This document shows positions 22,401 through 30,766 of a DNA stretch of 64,000 bases, in pieces (positions within the stretch are counted from its first letter, which is position 1; each line of letters begins with the position of its first letter). The translations under genes and the position numbers were made by a program. The notes below the pieces were generated by a model. The model had not been told where the DNA came from. It searched no databases and was given only the letters and a program-made list of their open reading frames with translations. The stretch covers positions 4,898,001 to 4,962,000 of the forward strand of contig JAPEIS010000001.1 in the NCBI GenBank assembly GCA_029531795.1, in the 5' to 3' direction. The stretch comes from Sclerotinia nivalis (taxonomy: Eukaryota; Ascomycota; Leotiomycetes; Helotiales; Sclerotiniaceae).

Positions 22401-23262
22401 TGGATTCTAAAATAGTGATATTGAGGTAATCATTAGAATTCAGGATAATTGAAGACGATAGCTTTGATTCGAGGATGTTTGTGAATTTGTTCCAATCCGC
22501 CTGTTTTGTATTGAATCTTGCTAACGGAGCGATATTTGTTGAACGAATTCCGATGCCTTTAACTTCAAATAAGATCCCTAAATGATCTGATCCAAGATCA
22601 GGAAGAACTTGTCAATCAATAATATTGGAGGATATCGCTTTAGTAGCTAAAGTAAGATCAAGAACGCTTGGATTTGTTATATTTGTTCGATAGAAGGTAC
22701 TAGTCCTTACTTCATTAAGAAGGGTAAAGTTGTGATCTTCAAACCATTCGGCTAATTGGTCGATATTGGGGCTTTTATTAAAAAAGGGATTTCACCAAAA
22801 ATGATGAAAATTAAAATCTCCTGTGAGAATAATATGATGAGTGAGAGGGATATTGAAGAGGCATCTTTCGATAGTGTAGCCTTTCTTTTGAGCTTGATCG
22901 GCTTCGTTGTATATATTGAATAATTGGGTTATATGATTTCCCTGAGTGATATCAATGATTTGGATATCTGGGTCTTTTGGAGAATTGGATGTTAGGGCTA
23001 TTAGCAGTTTGTAACCTTTCGAAATGTAGATTATTGTACGAGGGCGAAAATTCGAAGGATTATTGAAAAGGAGTTGAGAATAGCTGAAGTGAGCGATCAA
23101 TCTAGTTGAAGAGTAGTCTTTTTCGGGATTCGAAAGGATCCAGGGTTCTTGAATGATTATAAAATCGATATTGAGTTCTAAAGCAAGTTGAAAAGCGCTT
23201 TCGGTAGCTTGAAAACTCTTGTTTAAATTGATTTGAAGAATGCATATATTGTTGTACAGCAT
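19426..23262 (-). pseudogene. LINE ORF2: endonuclease, reverse transcriptase, RNase H, C-terminal zinc motif
   Basis: From the 5' side: an endonuclease/exonuclease/phosphatase-type domain begins at 23262 (LQINLNKS, IIQEPW, TGDFNFHH, later SDHLGILF). The reverse transcriptase follows at about 21700-21050 with LDVKGAFDYVSKNRL, GIPQGSPILLILFLIYI and FSYIDDIAL (the YxDD box as YIDD). RNase H lies within an uninterrupted 477-codon frame (20859-19426) with IYTDASSTLDGIG, YNGELLGV, YSDNQAGL and GNELADVLAKEA. A CCHC-like C...HLLLNC motif near 19590 is typical of Tad-clade ends. Stops split the endonuclease and RT, including TAG before IYALDEKN (about 21092) and before LGIWFDLG (about 20944). Each can be read as Gln or Trp changed by CpA to TpA on one strand. 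It would nick target DNA and prime reverse transcription. Confidence 0.88.
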
Positions 23263-23287
23263 TTAGAAGGATTTCTTTATAATTGCT

Positions 23288-24762
23288 TAGTATATTTCGT
23301 ATACTTTGGAATTAGCTTTGTACTCTCCTTTGCAATTAGCGCATTTAATCACTAAATGCTAACAGGGTTTGTCTTTAGCTTGACAAATTAAGCAAAAGTA
23401 ACCAGCTGTAGCATGATTGTTGCTATAGAAACTACAGGCTAGAGGTTTTTTGCAAAATGATTCATTGTGGCCGAATCCTTGACATTTATTGCATTGGGAA
23501 AAAGGGGTGGAAGGATAGAATCGTTCGACTCTAACGTTAATACCAGCAATATATAGCCTTTTTCGAATAGCTATCTCTGCTTCCTTTTGTATAGCGAATG
23601 CAATGATTATTGCTCCTTCTTATTGATTAACTCTTTTGAAAGCATTGATAAGCCAATAAAGAGTACCCATAAAAACAAAACTTGAATTAAAGATCTTAAT
23701 TTCCTCTTTAATTAGATCCATACCTTTCGGGCCTGAGAATTCCTTGATTGGAATTTTATGAATAATAACTTTATACTATAGTTTATCGATTTGTATTCTC
23801 TCTGATCGGATGATTTGATTCCAGATTTCTTTCTTTTCGATTAGGAATTGTATATTGAAAGGGTTATTAGTGGTTAAAATAATATTGTTGCTTCTAATTG
23901 TAGTAATGGTTGAAATAATAGGTCCATTGATACCAGCCTTTCTGAAGGCTTTATTGATTTTGTTTCTTGTATGTAATAGTATAAAGGAAATAGGTTGATG
24001 AAGAGATGGATTGATAAGAATCAATCGTTTATTAGGGGTATCTTCCTTTTGTTCTGTAGGTTTTTGTTTTGTAGAGTTTCCCTTTGTAACTATTTTCCAT
24101 TCCCCTACCGTTTTGGTAACTGAAGTATAGCTTTCTTTGTTTATTGTTGAAGGATTTGTTGAAGGAGTAGTTGAATGATTGAGAAGATTGGAAAGATGAT
24201 TAGTCTGTTTTTCAATTCTTTTGGTTGCGTTTTTGAGGTGGGAGATCTGTGAAGTGATAATATTTGAAGTTCTAATAAGTTTCCCTTTTTCAAGATATTC
24301 GCGGAATATTTCGATTAGGTCTAGGATCTTCGATTGTTCTTCGATATCCTTTTCTATAGAGACAGCTAGAATGAGGAGGTCTCTCGCTTTTTGGATGGTT
24401 TCCTTTGGTTTTGTAAGACTAGATTCTGAATGATTGAATTGTCTTCTTCGCTTATTATTGAATTGGAGTATAAAAGAGATAATAGATGATTTGAAAGGAT
24501 CATCAAAGCTAAGAATGTTGTATTAAGCTTGGGAGTTGAAGGATTGGAAGGGGGTTGGACTAGAAAGGATAAATGAAGGATTGTTGAGGCTCTCCTCATA
24601 AAGGAATAGTACAACCTCCTTTTGAATTGGAGTACCTAAGATGACTCTTGGAAAGCTGGATAGGATAGTATCGACCATAATGGTCTCTTCGTCCATAATG
24701 GGAGAGTTTTTACGCGAATTTTCGTGTAAGTTTCGTGTTTTGAGCGGCGATGACAGTATCAC
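23288..24762 (-). pseudogene. LINE ORF1: Gag-like protein with CCHC knuckles
   Basis: Readable minus-strand protein from about 24762 to 23288 with several stops. The N-terminal half is hydrophilic and Ser/Asn-rich. Near the end (about 23470-23340) it carries CNKCQGFGHNESFC (C-x2-C-x4-H-x4-C) followed by two more Cys/His groups, the pattern of ORF1 proteins that coat LINE RNA. A stop in the last group (before HLVIKC) fits Trp TGG to TAG. Boundaries are approximate. Confidence 0.7.
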
Positions 24763-24905
24763 AACAACTACTGGGCCGATTCACTTGGGAACAATTGGAA
24801 TGGATTTTGGGAATATTTCTTTATTAAATAAAGGGAAGAACTGGTCGTATTTCGAAGAAATTTTGTTCTTCGAAATTTGTTGTGTGTGTCCCTCACTTCG
24901 GCTAT

Positions 24906-25409
24906 GTATACACATGAAATTATAGGTAAGCATTCCATGATACAGAAATGATTTCTATTATCGAAAGTCAAATAGGACATTCAAATGTGAGCCTGTGATT
25001 TCAGTCAATTGAAACATCCAAAGCAATTCGGTTACTTTTGCCACGTAACATAATATGAAAGCTTTCCCATGGATTTTCCCAAAATGTCAACCGGTAATCA
25101 GATTAATTGGAAGAGCTTTCATTACAAGAACCATGTTATCCATAATTTTCTGTAATCTTAGTTAAAAAGAGTACGAGTTTCCATGAAGAGAAAACAGTAT
25201 GATTCTAACTAAGAATCCAATATGAACCATAAAACATTATCATCCAGCCGAAAGTAACCTAGCTACCGCCATTTCAATAGACATCAATCATCGTATTATA
25301 TTATGTCCAACAAACCGCACTCAAAATGATCCTATAATCACACTCCCCTTGTTCTACCAGTCCATTAAAGCCCCTCTTCCTTATCTGTGCTAGAACATCA
25401 ATTAAAACT
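24906..25409. other. Intergenic between the LINE and the GPI-type gene
   Basis: About 500 bp, AT-rich, without recognisable features. The right end is probably the 3' UTR of the minus-strand gene. Confidence 0.4.
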
Positions 25410-26177
25410 CTACAACAATAACCCCATTCCAATCGCCGCAACTAATACACTTCCTCCAACCCACTTATCCATCTTGCCCGCCATACCTGTAAATGCCGGT
25501 GGAGAAGCGGTTGCCGTGGTACTTCCCGTAAAGGTAACATTACTCCCTCCACTCGTCTTCGTGGCGCCATGCGATCCCACCGGTGGTGTGGTAGTTGTTG
25601 TGTACACTGAAGAACTAAGTATATCGCTTGTTGTGGCACTTGCTGGTGTAGTTGGGATGGCTGAGCCACTTGCAGACGGGATGGATGAGGGTGCGACAGA
25701 TTGAAGGACACCGGTTAAAGAGTAGATAGCTGCGCAGGCGGTAAGATCCATGCCATCTGGGCAGCACCAGACAGTGAGGTCGGTAGCTTGCGTGCAGTAG
25801 TAGCCTTCGGAGCAGGAGTCTTTATTGAATGTTAGTTTTTGCTTATGCCTTACGAAATAGATAGGTATATGTGAACTATCAGAAGGAGACATACCACCGG
25901 TTCCAGTTGGGCAACAGGTCTCCTTAGCAGTAGGATCAAAACAATGAAGATCTCCATCAGTCGAAGCACAAGTCTCATAACCCGTTCCGCATGCCTCTGC
26001 GCAAGTGCCGGTGCCACTGCAGAAAGTTTGAGAGGGTTGGTAGCCCGATTGACGCTTAGTGAGACCATATGCTGGATTGAGCGACTTTGCTGCTAACTTG
26101 TAGGGCAAAACCTCTGGGGCTGTTGCGAATGCAGAGGCCACCAGAATGGAAGCTGCGATGAAAGTATTGAAATGCAT
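25410..26177 (-). CDS. Predicted GPI-anchored, cysteine- and Ser/Thr-rich surface protein
   Basis: The start is placed at 26177 because MHFNTFIAASILVASAFA is a good signal peptide; an upstream in-frame Met at 26210 would bury it. The mature part opens with a cysteine-rich segment (FCSGTGTCAEACGTGYETC, then HCFDPTAKETCCP, CSEGYYC, VWCCPDGM), continues in a Ser/Thr/Pro/Ala-rich stalk with an NVTF sequon, and ends in a hydrophobic tail (WVGGSVLVAAIGMGLLL) with small residues upstream, as in GPI-anchored fungal wall proteins. An intron at 25820-25894 (75 bp, GTATGT...AAAG) interrupts the Cys region; it is also stop-free and a multiple of three. Specific function unknown. It lies between two retroelements. 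Confidence 0.8.
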   Translation of the reverse strand: MHFNTFIAASILVASAFATAPEVLPYKLAAKSLNPAYGLTKRQSGYQPSQTFCSGTGTCAEACGTGYETCASTDGDLHCFDPTAKETCCPTGTGGMSPSDSSHIPIYFVRHKQKLTFNKDSCSEGYYCTQATDLTVWCCPDGMDLTACAAIYSLTGVLQSVAPSSIPSASGSAIPTTPASATTSDILSSSVYTTTTTPPVGSHGATKTSGGSNVTFTGSTTATASPPAFTGMAGKMDKWVGGSVLVAAIGMGLLL

Positions 26178-27492
26178 TTTGAGATGATGAGAAAACTCTG
26201 GTAATTTCAAGCAAATGTGACAAGGAAATATGCTTTGATGATAGATCCCGATAGAATGAGATATCTGGAAGTGATAATGAAAGATATCAAAGCATGACTA
26301 CTCCTACCTACTTATACAACATACCTCCCTGTCTTAAGCCTTCAATATCATAGCTCTTATGCCTGCTGTCAATGTTCCTTTTGGCATGGCAGTTTTAAAA
26401 GTGGAGGCGAAGCATCAATCTCGATTCATAATTTGAAAAACACGGCTGAAGTAATACAGCAAATCGTTTGTCTTTGGCAAGGTTTTTTTTGCATATGTTG
26501 AGCCTCTGCTAATACGGGGCCTGCTGGGCGTGAATCATGATCCGCTTGTAAAATGAAAGGGGTAGAAACCCAACGCCATTAGTTAACACTGGGCGGCAAC
26601 CTTCAATCACTGCGATAAAACTTTCGTTGATGCGCGGAGATTTCCAGTTAGAACAGCCAATGACACTACACCATAAGCGATATTGGTTTTTCAATATCTC
26701 AAAATACTTTTCAATATTCCAATTCATGTTCAGCAATCTACAATCTTCAATATCTGAATTGAAATTCGACGATCTGATAGCATCTCGGTCTTCTGCGGTT
26801 ACTCTGTGGACATAATAGGAACGAATCTCGCCGACTTCACTGAAGAAGCGCATTCATTTCGTTTCAGTCTTTGGAAAAAGATGGCTGGTTGGAAGCTCTA
26901 GACCCATCAACTCCAAAATAGTAACAGATATATCACTCGATTAGTTCTGCCTTCTGATTTGATTAATGCCAAGGCTGGCTGGAAGCCTTCCTGCAAGCCT
27001 TCGGATTTGAGCTGAAGTTACAGCCGTGAGTGGCTACCAATAACTCTGGACTTCGAAGACATGTGTCACACGTGATAGCCCGCATCCGAGACCAGGGGAA
27101 GAATTTTGCACTGCGATTTTTGAAGTGACATCCGGGCGGTCGAATACCGATACTCACTGAAAACTATTTGGCAGTACTGGATAAAGTTAATCAGAATCAA
27201 GAAAGTTGGAAAGAGTAATGGTAAGTCATCCGCTATTTTTGTAATAGAAATAAACATGATACACCATTGGTGCACTAGGTAATTTATGAGCTAATGGCTG
27301 TCAAGCGATAAAGCCATGAATCTTGAATGAGTTCCATGTTATAGATGTGACACAAAGCAACATTACCAAAGCATCCAAACTAACAGACAAAGCAAGACAA
27401 ACAAACGTGCATGAAAACAACAAGCAAAAACTAAACATTAACAAAACTCTTGGTGAAATATCCAAATCATCAAATCAACAGAATCAAAAATA
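26178..27492. other. Intergenic, about 1.3 kb, shared upstream region of two divergent genes
   Basis: Separates the minus-strand GPI-type gene and the plus-strand NmrA-like gene. A 114-codon minus frame (26509-26853) has no recognisable domain, signal or splice partner and is not called. Confidence 0.4.
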
Positions 27493-28395
27493 ATGTCAAA
27501 CACTTTTCTCATCACAGGGGCGACAGGTAAGCAGGGGGGAGCGGCAATTGATGCTCTTCTCTCTGCTGCCGGGTCGTCTGATATTACTATATTTGCTTTA
27601 ACTCGCAATCTAGAATCGACAGCGGCCGAGAAGCTGGCTAAGAAATCCGACAAGATCAAGCTCCTTCAAGGTGATCTAGATGATTGCCCAGCGATCTTCG
27701 AAGCGGCCCCTCAGCCAATCAAGCGCGTCTTTTGCGTTACCATGCCCAACATTGGTTTTGGTAGCACGGGCGCGAGCGAAGAAGAGAAAGGCAAAGCTCT
27801 TATCGACGCATCAATAAAGCATGGTGTAGAACACTTCGTATTCACATCTGTGGATCGTCACGGCGATGATTCCGATAATAATCCTACCAATGTTCCTCAT
27901 TTCATCAGCAAAGCCAATATCGAGAAATATTTGAAGGAGAAAAGCGCAGGGACCCAAATGTCATGGACCATCCTGCGACCTGTGGCATTTATGGAGAACT
28001 TCGCCCCTGGATTTGCTGGAAAGGTTTTCGCAACCGCTTGGTGTGCTGCTCTAGCTCCGACAACCAAACTACAGCTCGTCGCCACTGCCGATATTGGATA
28101 TTTTGCGGCTCAGGCATTGCTCAAGCCGAAGGAATACAATGGGCGTGCCATCAGTCTAGCAGGCGATGAATTAACATTCGGAGAAGCGAATGAGATATTT
28201 CAGTCGAGACTTGGGAAAGATATTCCGCAAACATTTAATTTCCTTGGGTCAACTCTTCTTTGGGCGGTAAAGGATTTCGGATTGATGTTCACTTGGTTCG
28301 AAGAGAGAGGTTATGCGGCTAACATCGATGCTTTGAGGAAGGAGCATTCGGGACTCCAAAGTTTTGGCGATTGGCTGAAGACGAGTGGGTTGTAG
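27493..28395 (+). CDS. NmrA-like NAD(P)-binding Rossmann-fold protein
   Basis: Single exon, 300 residues. It opens with a dinucleotide-binding loop ITGATGKQGGAA (residues 7-18), followed by LQGDLDD, HFVFTSVD and an ILRPVAFMENF segment. This matches the atypical short-chain dehydrogenases of the NmrA/HSCARG group, which bind NAD(P) and either act as redox-sensing regulators or reduce small molecules. The classical YxxxK catalytic pair of SDRs is not evident, favouring a sensor or isoflavone-reductase-like role. The start is supported by clean in-frame homology from the first residue. Confidence 0.85.
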   Translation: MSNTFLITGATGKQGGAAIDALLSAAGSSDITIFALTRNLESTAAEKLAKKSDKIKLLQGDLDDCPAIFEAAPQPIKRVFCVTMPNIGFGSTGASEEEKGKALIDASIKHGVEHFVFTSVDRHGDDSDNNPTNVPHFISKANIEKYLKEKSAGTQMSWTILRPVAFMENFAPGFAGKVFATAWCAALAPTTKLQLVATADIGYFAAQALLKPKEYNGRAISLAGDELTFGEANEIFQSRLGKDIPQTFNFLGSTLLWAVKDFGLMFTWFEERGYAANIDALRKEHSGLQSFGDWLKTSGL

Positions 28396-29346
28396 TAAGG
28401 GTAATGACAAATCGCCCCGGGAGGAAATGTGCGGTGTTATTTTGGAGTTTGGATCGTGATACTTATCTCTCTGCTGTTAGTAATGTCGAATTTGTCTACC
28501 ACTCTCATTTGGCTTGGATTCCGGAATGGTACAAAACAGGGAGGCACTTACCTAAACAAGTCTATGTAACAAATGAATACATCAATGTTGTTTTGCGGGC
28601 CTCTTGCCGACACAATGAGACTTTCGTGTGAATTTTTGCAGTGCATAATATTGTCTTGCGCAGCGTCACCCAAACAGTGTATTCACAACCTCACCAGAAG
28701 TGTGAAGTTTAATCTTACCTCCTTTTTCGAGTACTTTCCTGTCCGTGTATTTCCAGAAGTCTGGGTCATTTTTGAGTATCAACAATGTTGAAAGAGAGGC
28801 ATTTTCTGTATGCTGTTTACATAGTTCATTGATGATAGAAGTCTGTTATTGAACAGCGACGATGCGTCTTCGGTGTTCGTAATCCAGGTTCGTAACGGTG
28901 GACCATTCAATAAGTTAGCTTGAATAGCATCTATGGACATCATAACGGTGCAGTCACCGATCAGCTTTTTGAATGAATGCTTCGTTACCATAATGCCGCA
29001 GGGAGACCGAATACTTCGCGGATACTCATAAATGCTTCATATTGTCACCGGTGGATGTGCGAGGCCTTGTGAGTACGTCAAATGCTCGCTTTGTGTAAAG
29101 CTTGCTCCTATTGGTGTTCGAATGCTGGAGTGGTGACTTTATATTTCGCATGAATTAATTCTCAACTACATATCCATTACAGAACATCGCCATTTGCCCT
29201 TCCATCGACACAAAATGAATAAGATAGTACAGGGCTTAGATTCTAAGACAAGTATTGACGACGAAAAGACCTGCGGTCATATGAAAGAGCATGAAAGATC
29301 TGCTGTTTCAGGAAAAGGGATGAAGGAGCACATTAGGCAACAATAG
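28396..29346. other. Intergenic, no gene seen
   Basis: Nearly 1 kb between the NmrA-like gene and the 856-bp retroelement. Short open frames carry no motif. The right edge is the left target duplication of the element (29347-29359). Confidence 0.4.
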
Positions 29347-29359
29347 AAGACATACCAAT

Positions 29360-29452
29360 GGAGGACAAGACTCAACACCTGTACGCGGTGTCCTCTACGA
29401 ACCTCCAGCTCTTTTATTTAATTATTAGAGTCTGCAGAGCTAAGTTTGAGTC
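29360..29452 (+). ncRNA. HDV-like self-cleaving ribozyme (candidate) at the element's 5' end
   Basis: Hand-folded double pseudoknot. P1: 29360-29366 with 29390-29396 (7 bp, one G.U). P2: 29369-29375 with 29446-29452 (7 bp, GACTCAA/TTGAGTC). P3: 29377-29379 with 29387-29389 (3 bp), closing a 7-nt loop TGTACGC whose CGC end matches HDV. P1.1: GT of that loop with AC at 29397-29398. P4: 29403-29412 with 29427-29439 (10 bp with two small bulges). The joining strand before P2 is CTAAG at 29440-29444, identical to antigenomic HDV around its catalytic C, and it directly follows P4. Cleavage in this fold occurs 5' of P1, at 29359/29360, exactly the insertion boundary found independently from the duplication. 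Confidence 0.78.
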
Positions 29453-30143
29453 ATTTGATGGAGTCGTGGTGATTGGAAGAGGAAGAGGCACCCGATCGCG
29501 ATGTTTTTTGCCTCCGAGTTGGCTGATGGCAAAGGCCAGATCTCGGTTTTTTGACAGTCGCATTATCGGATTGTGCTTTCTACAACACTACTTTTATTAC
29601 GAAACAGAGGACAACACCATCATCTACGACAATATACCACAAAATCATCTCCAAGATCCCTCTGGGGCATCGGGCGCGATTTATCAAATTCGGTTTTAAG
29701 GTTCAGGCCTTACCTCCTTCGATTCGAATCAAAACAACAACAATTCATATACTTGAAGGAGCTGCGTGGAACGACCCGAGCTAATGACGTATCTGCCATA
29801 GAATTCGGTGAAGGATATACTACATACAGGATTGGGGCACCTTGTAGAATCAATATCCCCATGGTTTGGAGGGTTCTATGAAGTCGATATTAGGCAAGGC
29901 ATGACCGCTGGGAAGTTACGAACAGAACAAAGAGTTGATGTGAAAGAAGGTTGTTTGGATTTGATTGATAGAGGGATCGGATTTGGAAAATTATGAGTGT
30001 AATGCTTTGATTGGTATTTTTATCTTTATATGCGATGCCGTATAGAGGTCGGGCTTTGCTCCCCAGTATTAGTTTTCACTTCCTCCATCAAAAATATATA
30101 CAAACCTATATGCTATTTAGATAGCACTACCCATAGCCATCTG

Positions 30144-30167
30144 TTAAGAGCTCGATTGAGCTCTTAA
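30144..30167 (+). other. 3'-terminal hairpin of the retroelement
   Basis: A perfect 10-bp stem TTAAGAGCTC/GAGCTCTTAA around a GATT loop, just upstream of the conserved 3' block. At the matching place the LINE RNA can form TAGGAGC/GCTTCTA (7 bp with one G.U). The sequence differs but the stem is kept, so it is a plausible reverse-transcriptase recognition element. Confidence 0.55.
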
Positions 30168-30228
30168 CCGTCCTAGATAGTCTTTGACTCAGTGTGGACG
30201 TTAATTAAATCAATCAAGACATACCAAT

Positions 30229-30766
30229 CTAAGTCTATTCCATTAACATCGGACCTAGATTCAGACTTGGAAAATGCCATGAGCCATCAAAGCGTGAGAG
30301 ATTATTCGATTATCGAATTGAGATTCATACATTGAAATATATCGAGCTCTTTGGATTTGTCTGCTTCGACGCACATCACATCGTCTGTTAAGATTCGTCT
30401 CCATATAGAAGAACTAAATGCATGCAATATCACAACACCAACACCTCACTATTCATAAGCAAAATAACATCACATGGATATATTTGGACACTGATGGTTC
30501 TGATTTTGTATATTATTTGTAATTTATTTTCATGGTATCTATGCTGCTTTAGTCTGCAAATGGCAAATGTTTATGATTTTAAGAAAGCATGCAAATTCCT
30601 TTCATAAGCCAATATCCCACCTCGCATGTTGTTTATGCACATGCATCATTCTAATAGTCTTCGCGTAATGCAAGAAATAGACCTCGTCTCTATTTTGCGC
30701 CTGTGGTTGGTTCAAGTAAAAAGAGGTCGATAAGTACAGTTGTCAATAGTCATTACCATTCGCTCA
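30229..30766. other. Intergenic, no gene seen
   Basis: AT-rich 540 bp between the right target duplication of the retroelement and the end of the PCF11 gene; likely includes the PCF11 3' UTR. Confidence 0.4.

Larger units (their letters stand above)
19013..24892 (-). mobile_element. Full-length Tad-like non-LTR retrotransposon (LINE), RIP-degraded
   Basis: A 5880-bp element on the minus strand bounded by exact 13-bp duplications TCACTTCGGCTAT at 19000-19012 and 24893-24905. In element order it has a 5' leader with an 11-bp hairpin (about 24845-24872), ORF1 with CCHC knuckles, ORF2 with endonuclease, reverse transcriptase and RNase H, then a 3' UTR ending in (ATCA)n repeats, as Tad1/I-group elements often do. 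Stops in both ORFs sit where Trp or Gln is expected, so it cannot move now. Its 3' end is shared with the 856-bp element at 29360-30215. Confidence 0.9.
29360..30215 (+). mobile_element. 856-bp non-autonomous retroelement with a ribozyme head and LINE-type tail
   Basis: Bounded by exact 13-bp duplications AAGACATACCAAT (29347-29359 and 30216-30228), the same length as those of the LINE at 19013-24892. The first 93 nt fold as an HDV-like ribozyme. The last about 165 bp match the LINE's 3' end in two blocks: around 30053-30090 (CGGGCTTT...CCCCAG.ATTAG then TTTTCACTTCCTC) and around 30167-30215 (CCGTC.TAGATAGTC then GACTCAGTGT.GACGTTAAT), ending in AATCAATC. No reverse transcriptase or other domain lies between. 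The central 570 bp is not recognisably LINE. Best reading: a SINE-like or internally replaced LINE derivative mobilised in trans through its 3' tail. Its open frames look incidental. Confidence 0.85.

Noticed and set aside
26509..26853. 114-codon minus-strand frame between the GPI-type and NmrA-like genes
   Set aside because: No recognisable domain, no signal peptide and no splice partners; compatible with chance.
29573..29881. Open frames inside the 856-bp element
   Set aside because: Two overlapping frames without domains, start context or conserved motifs; the element looks non-coding.
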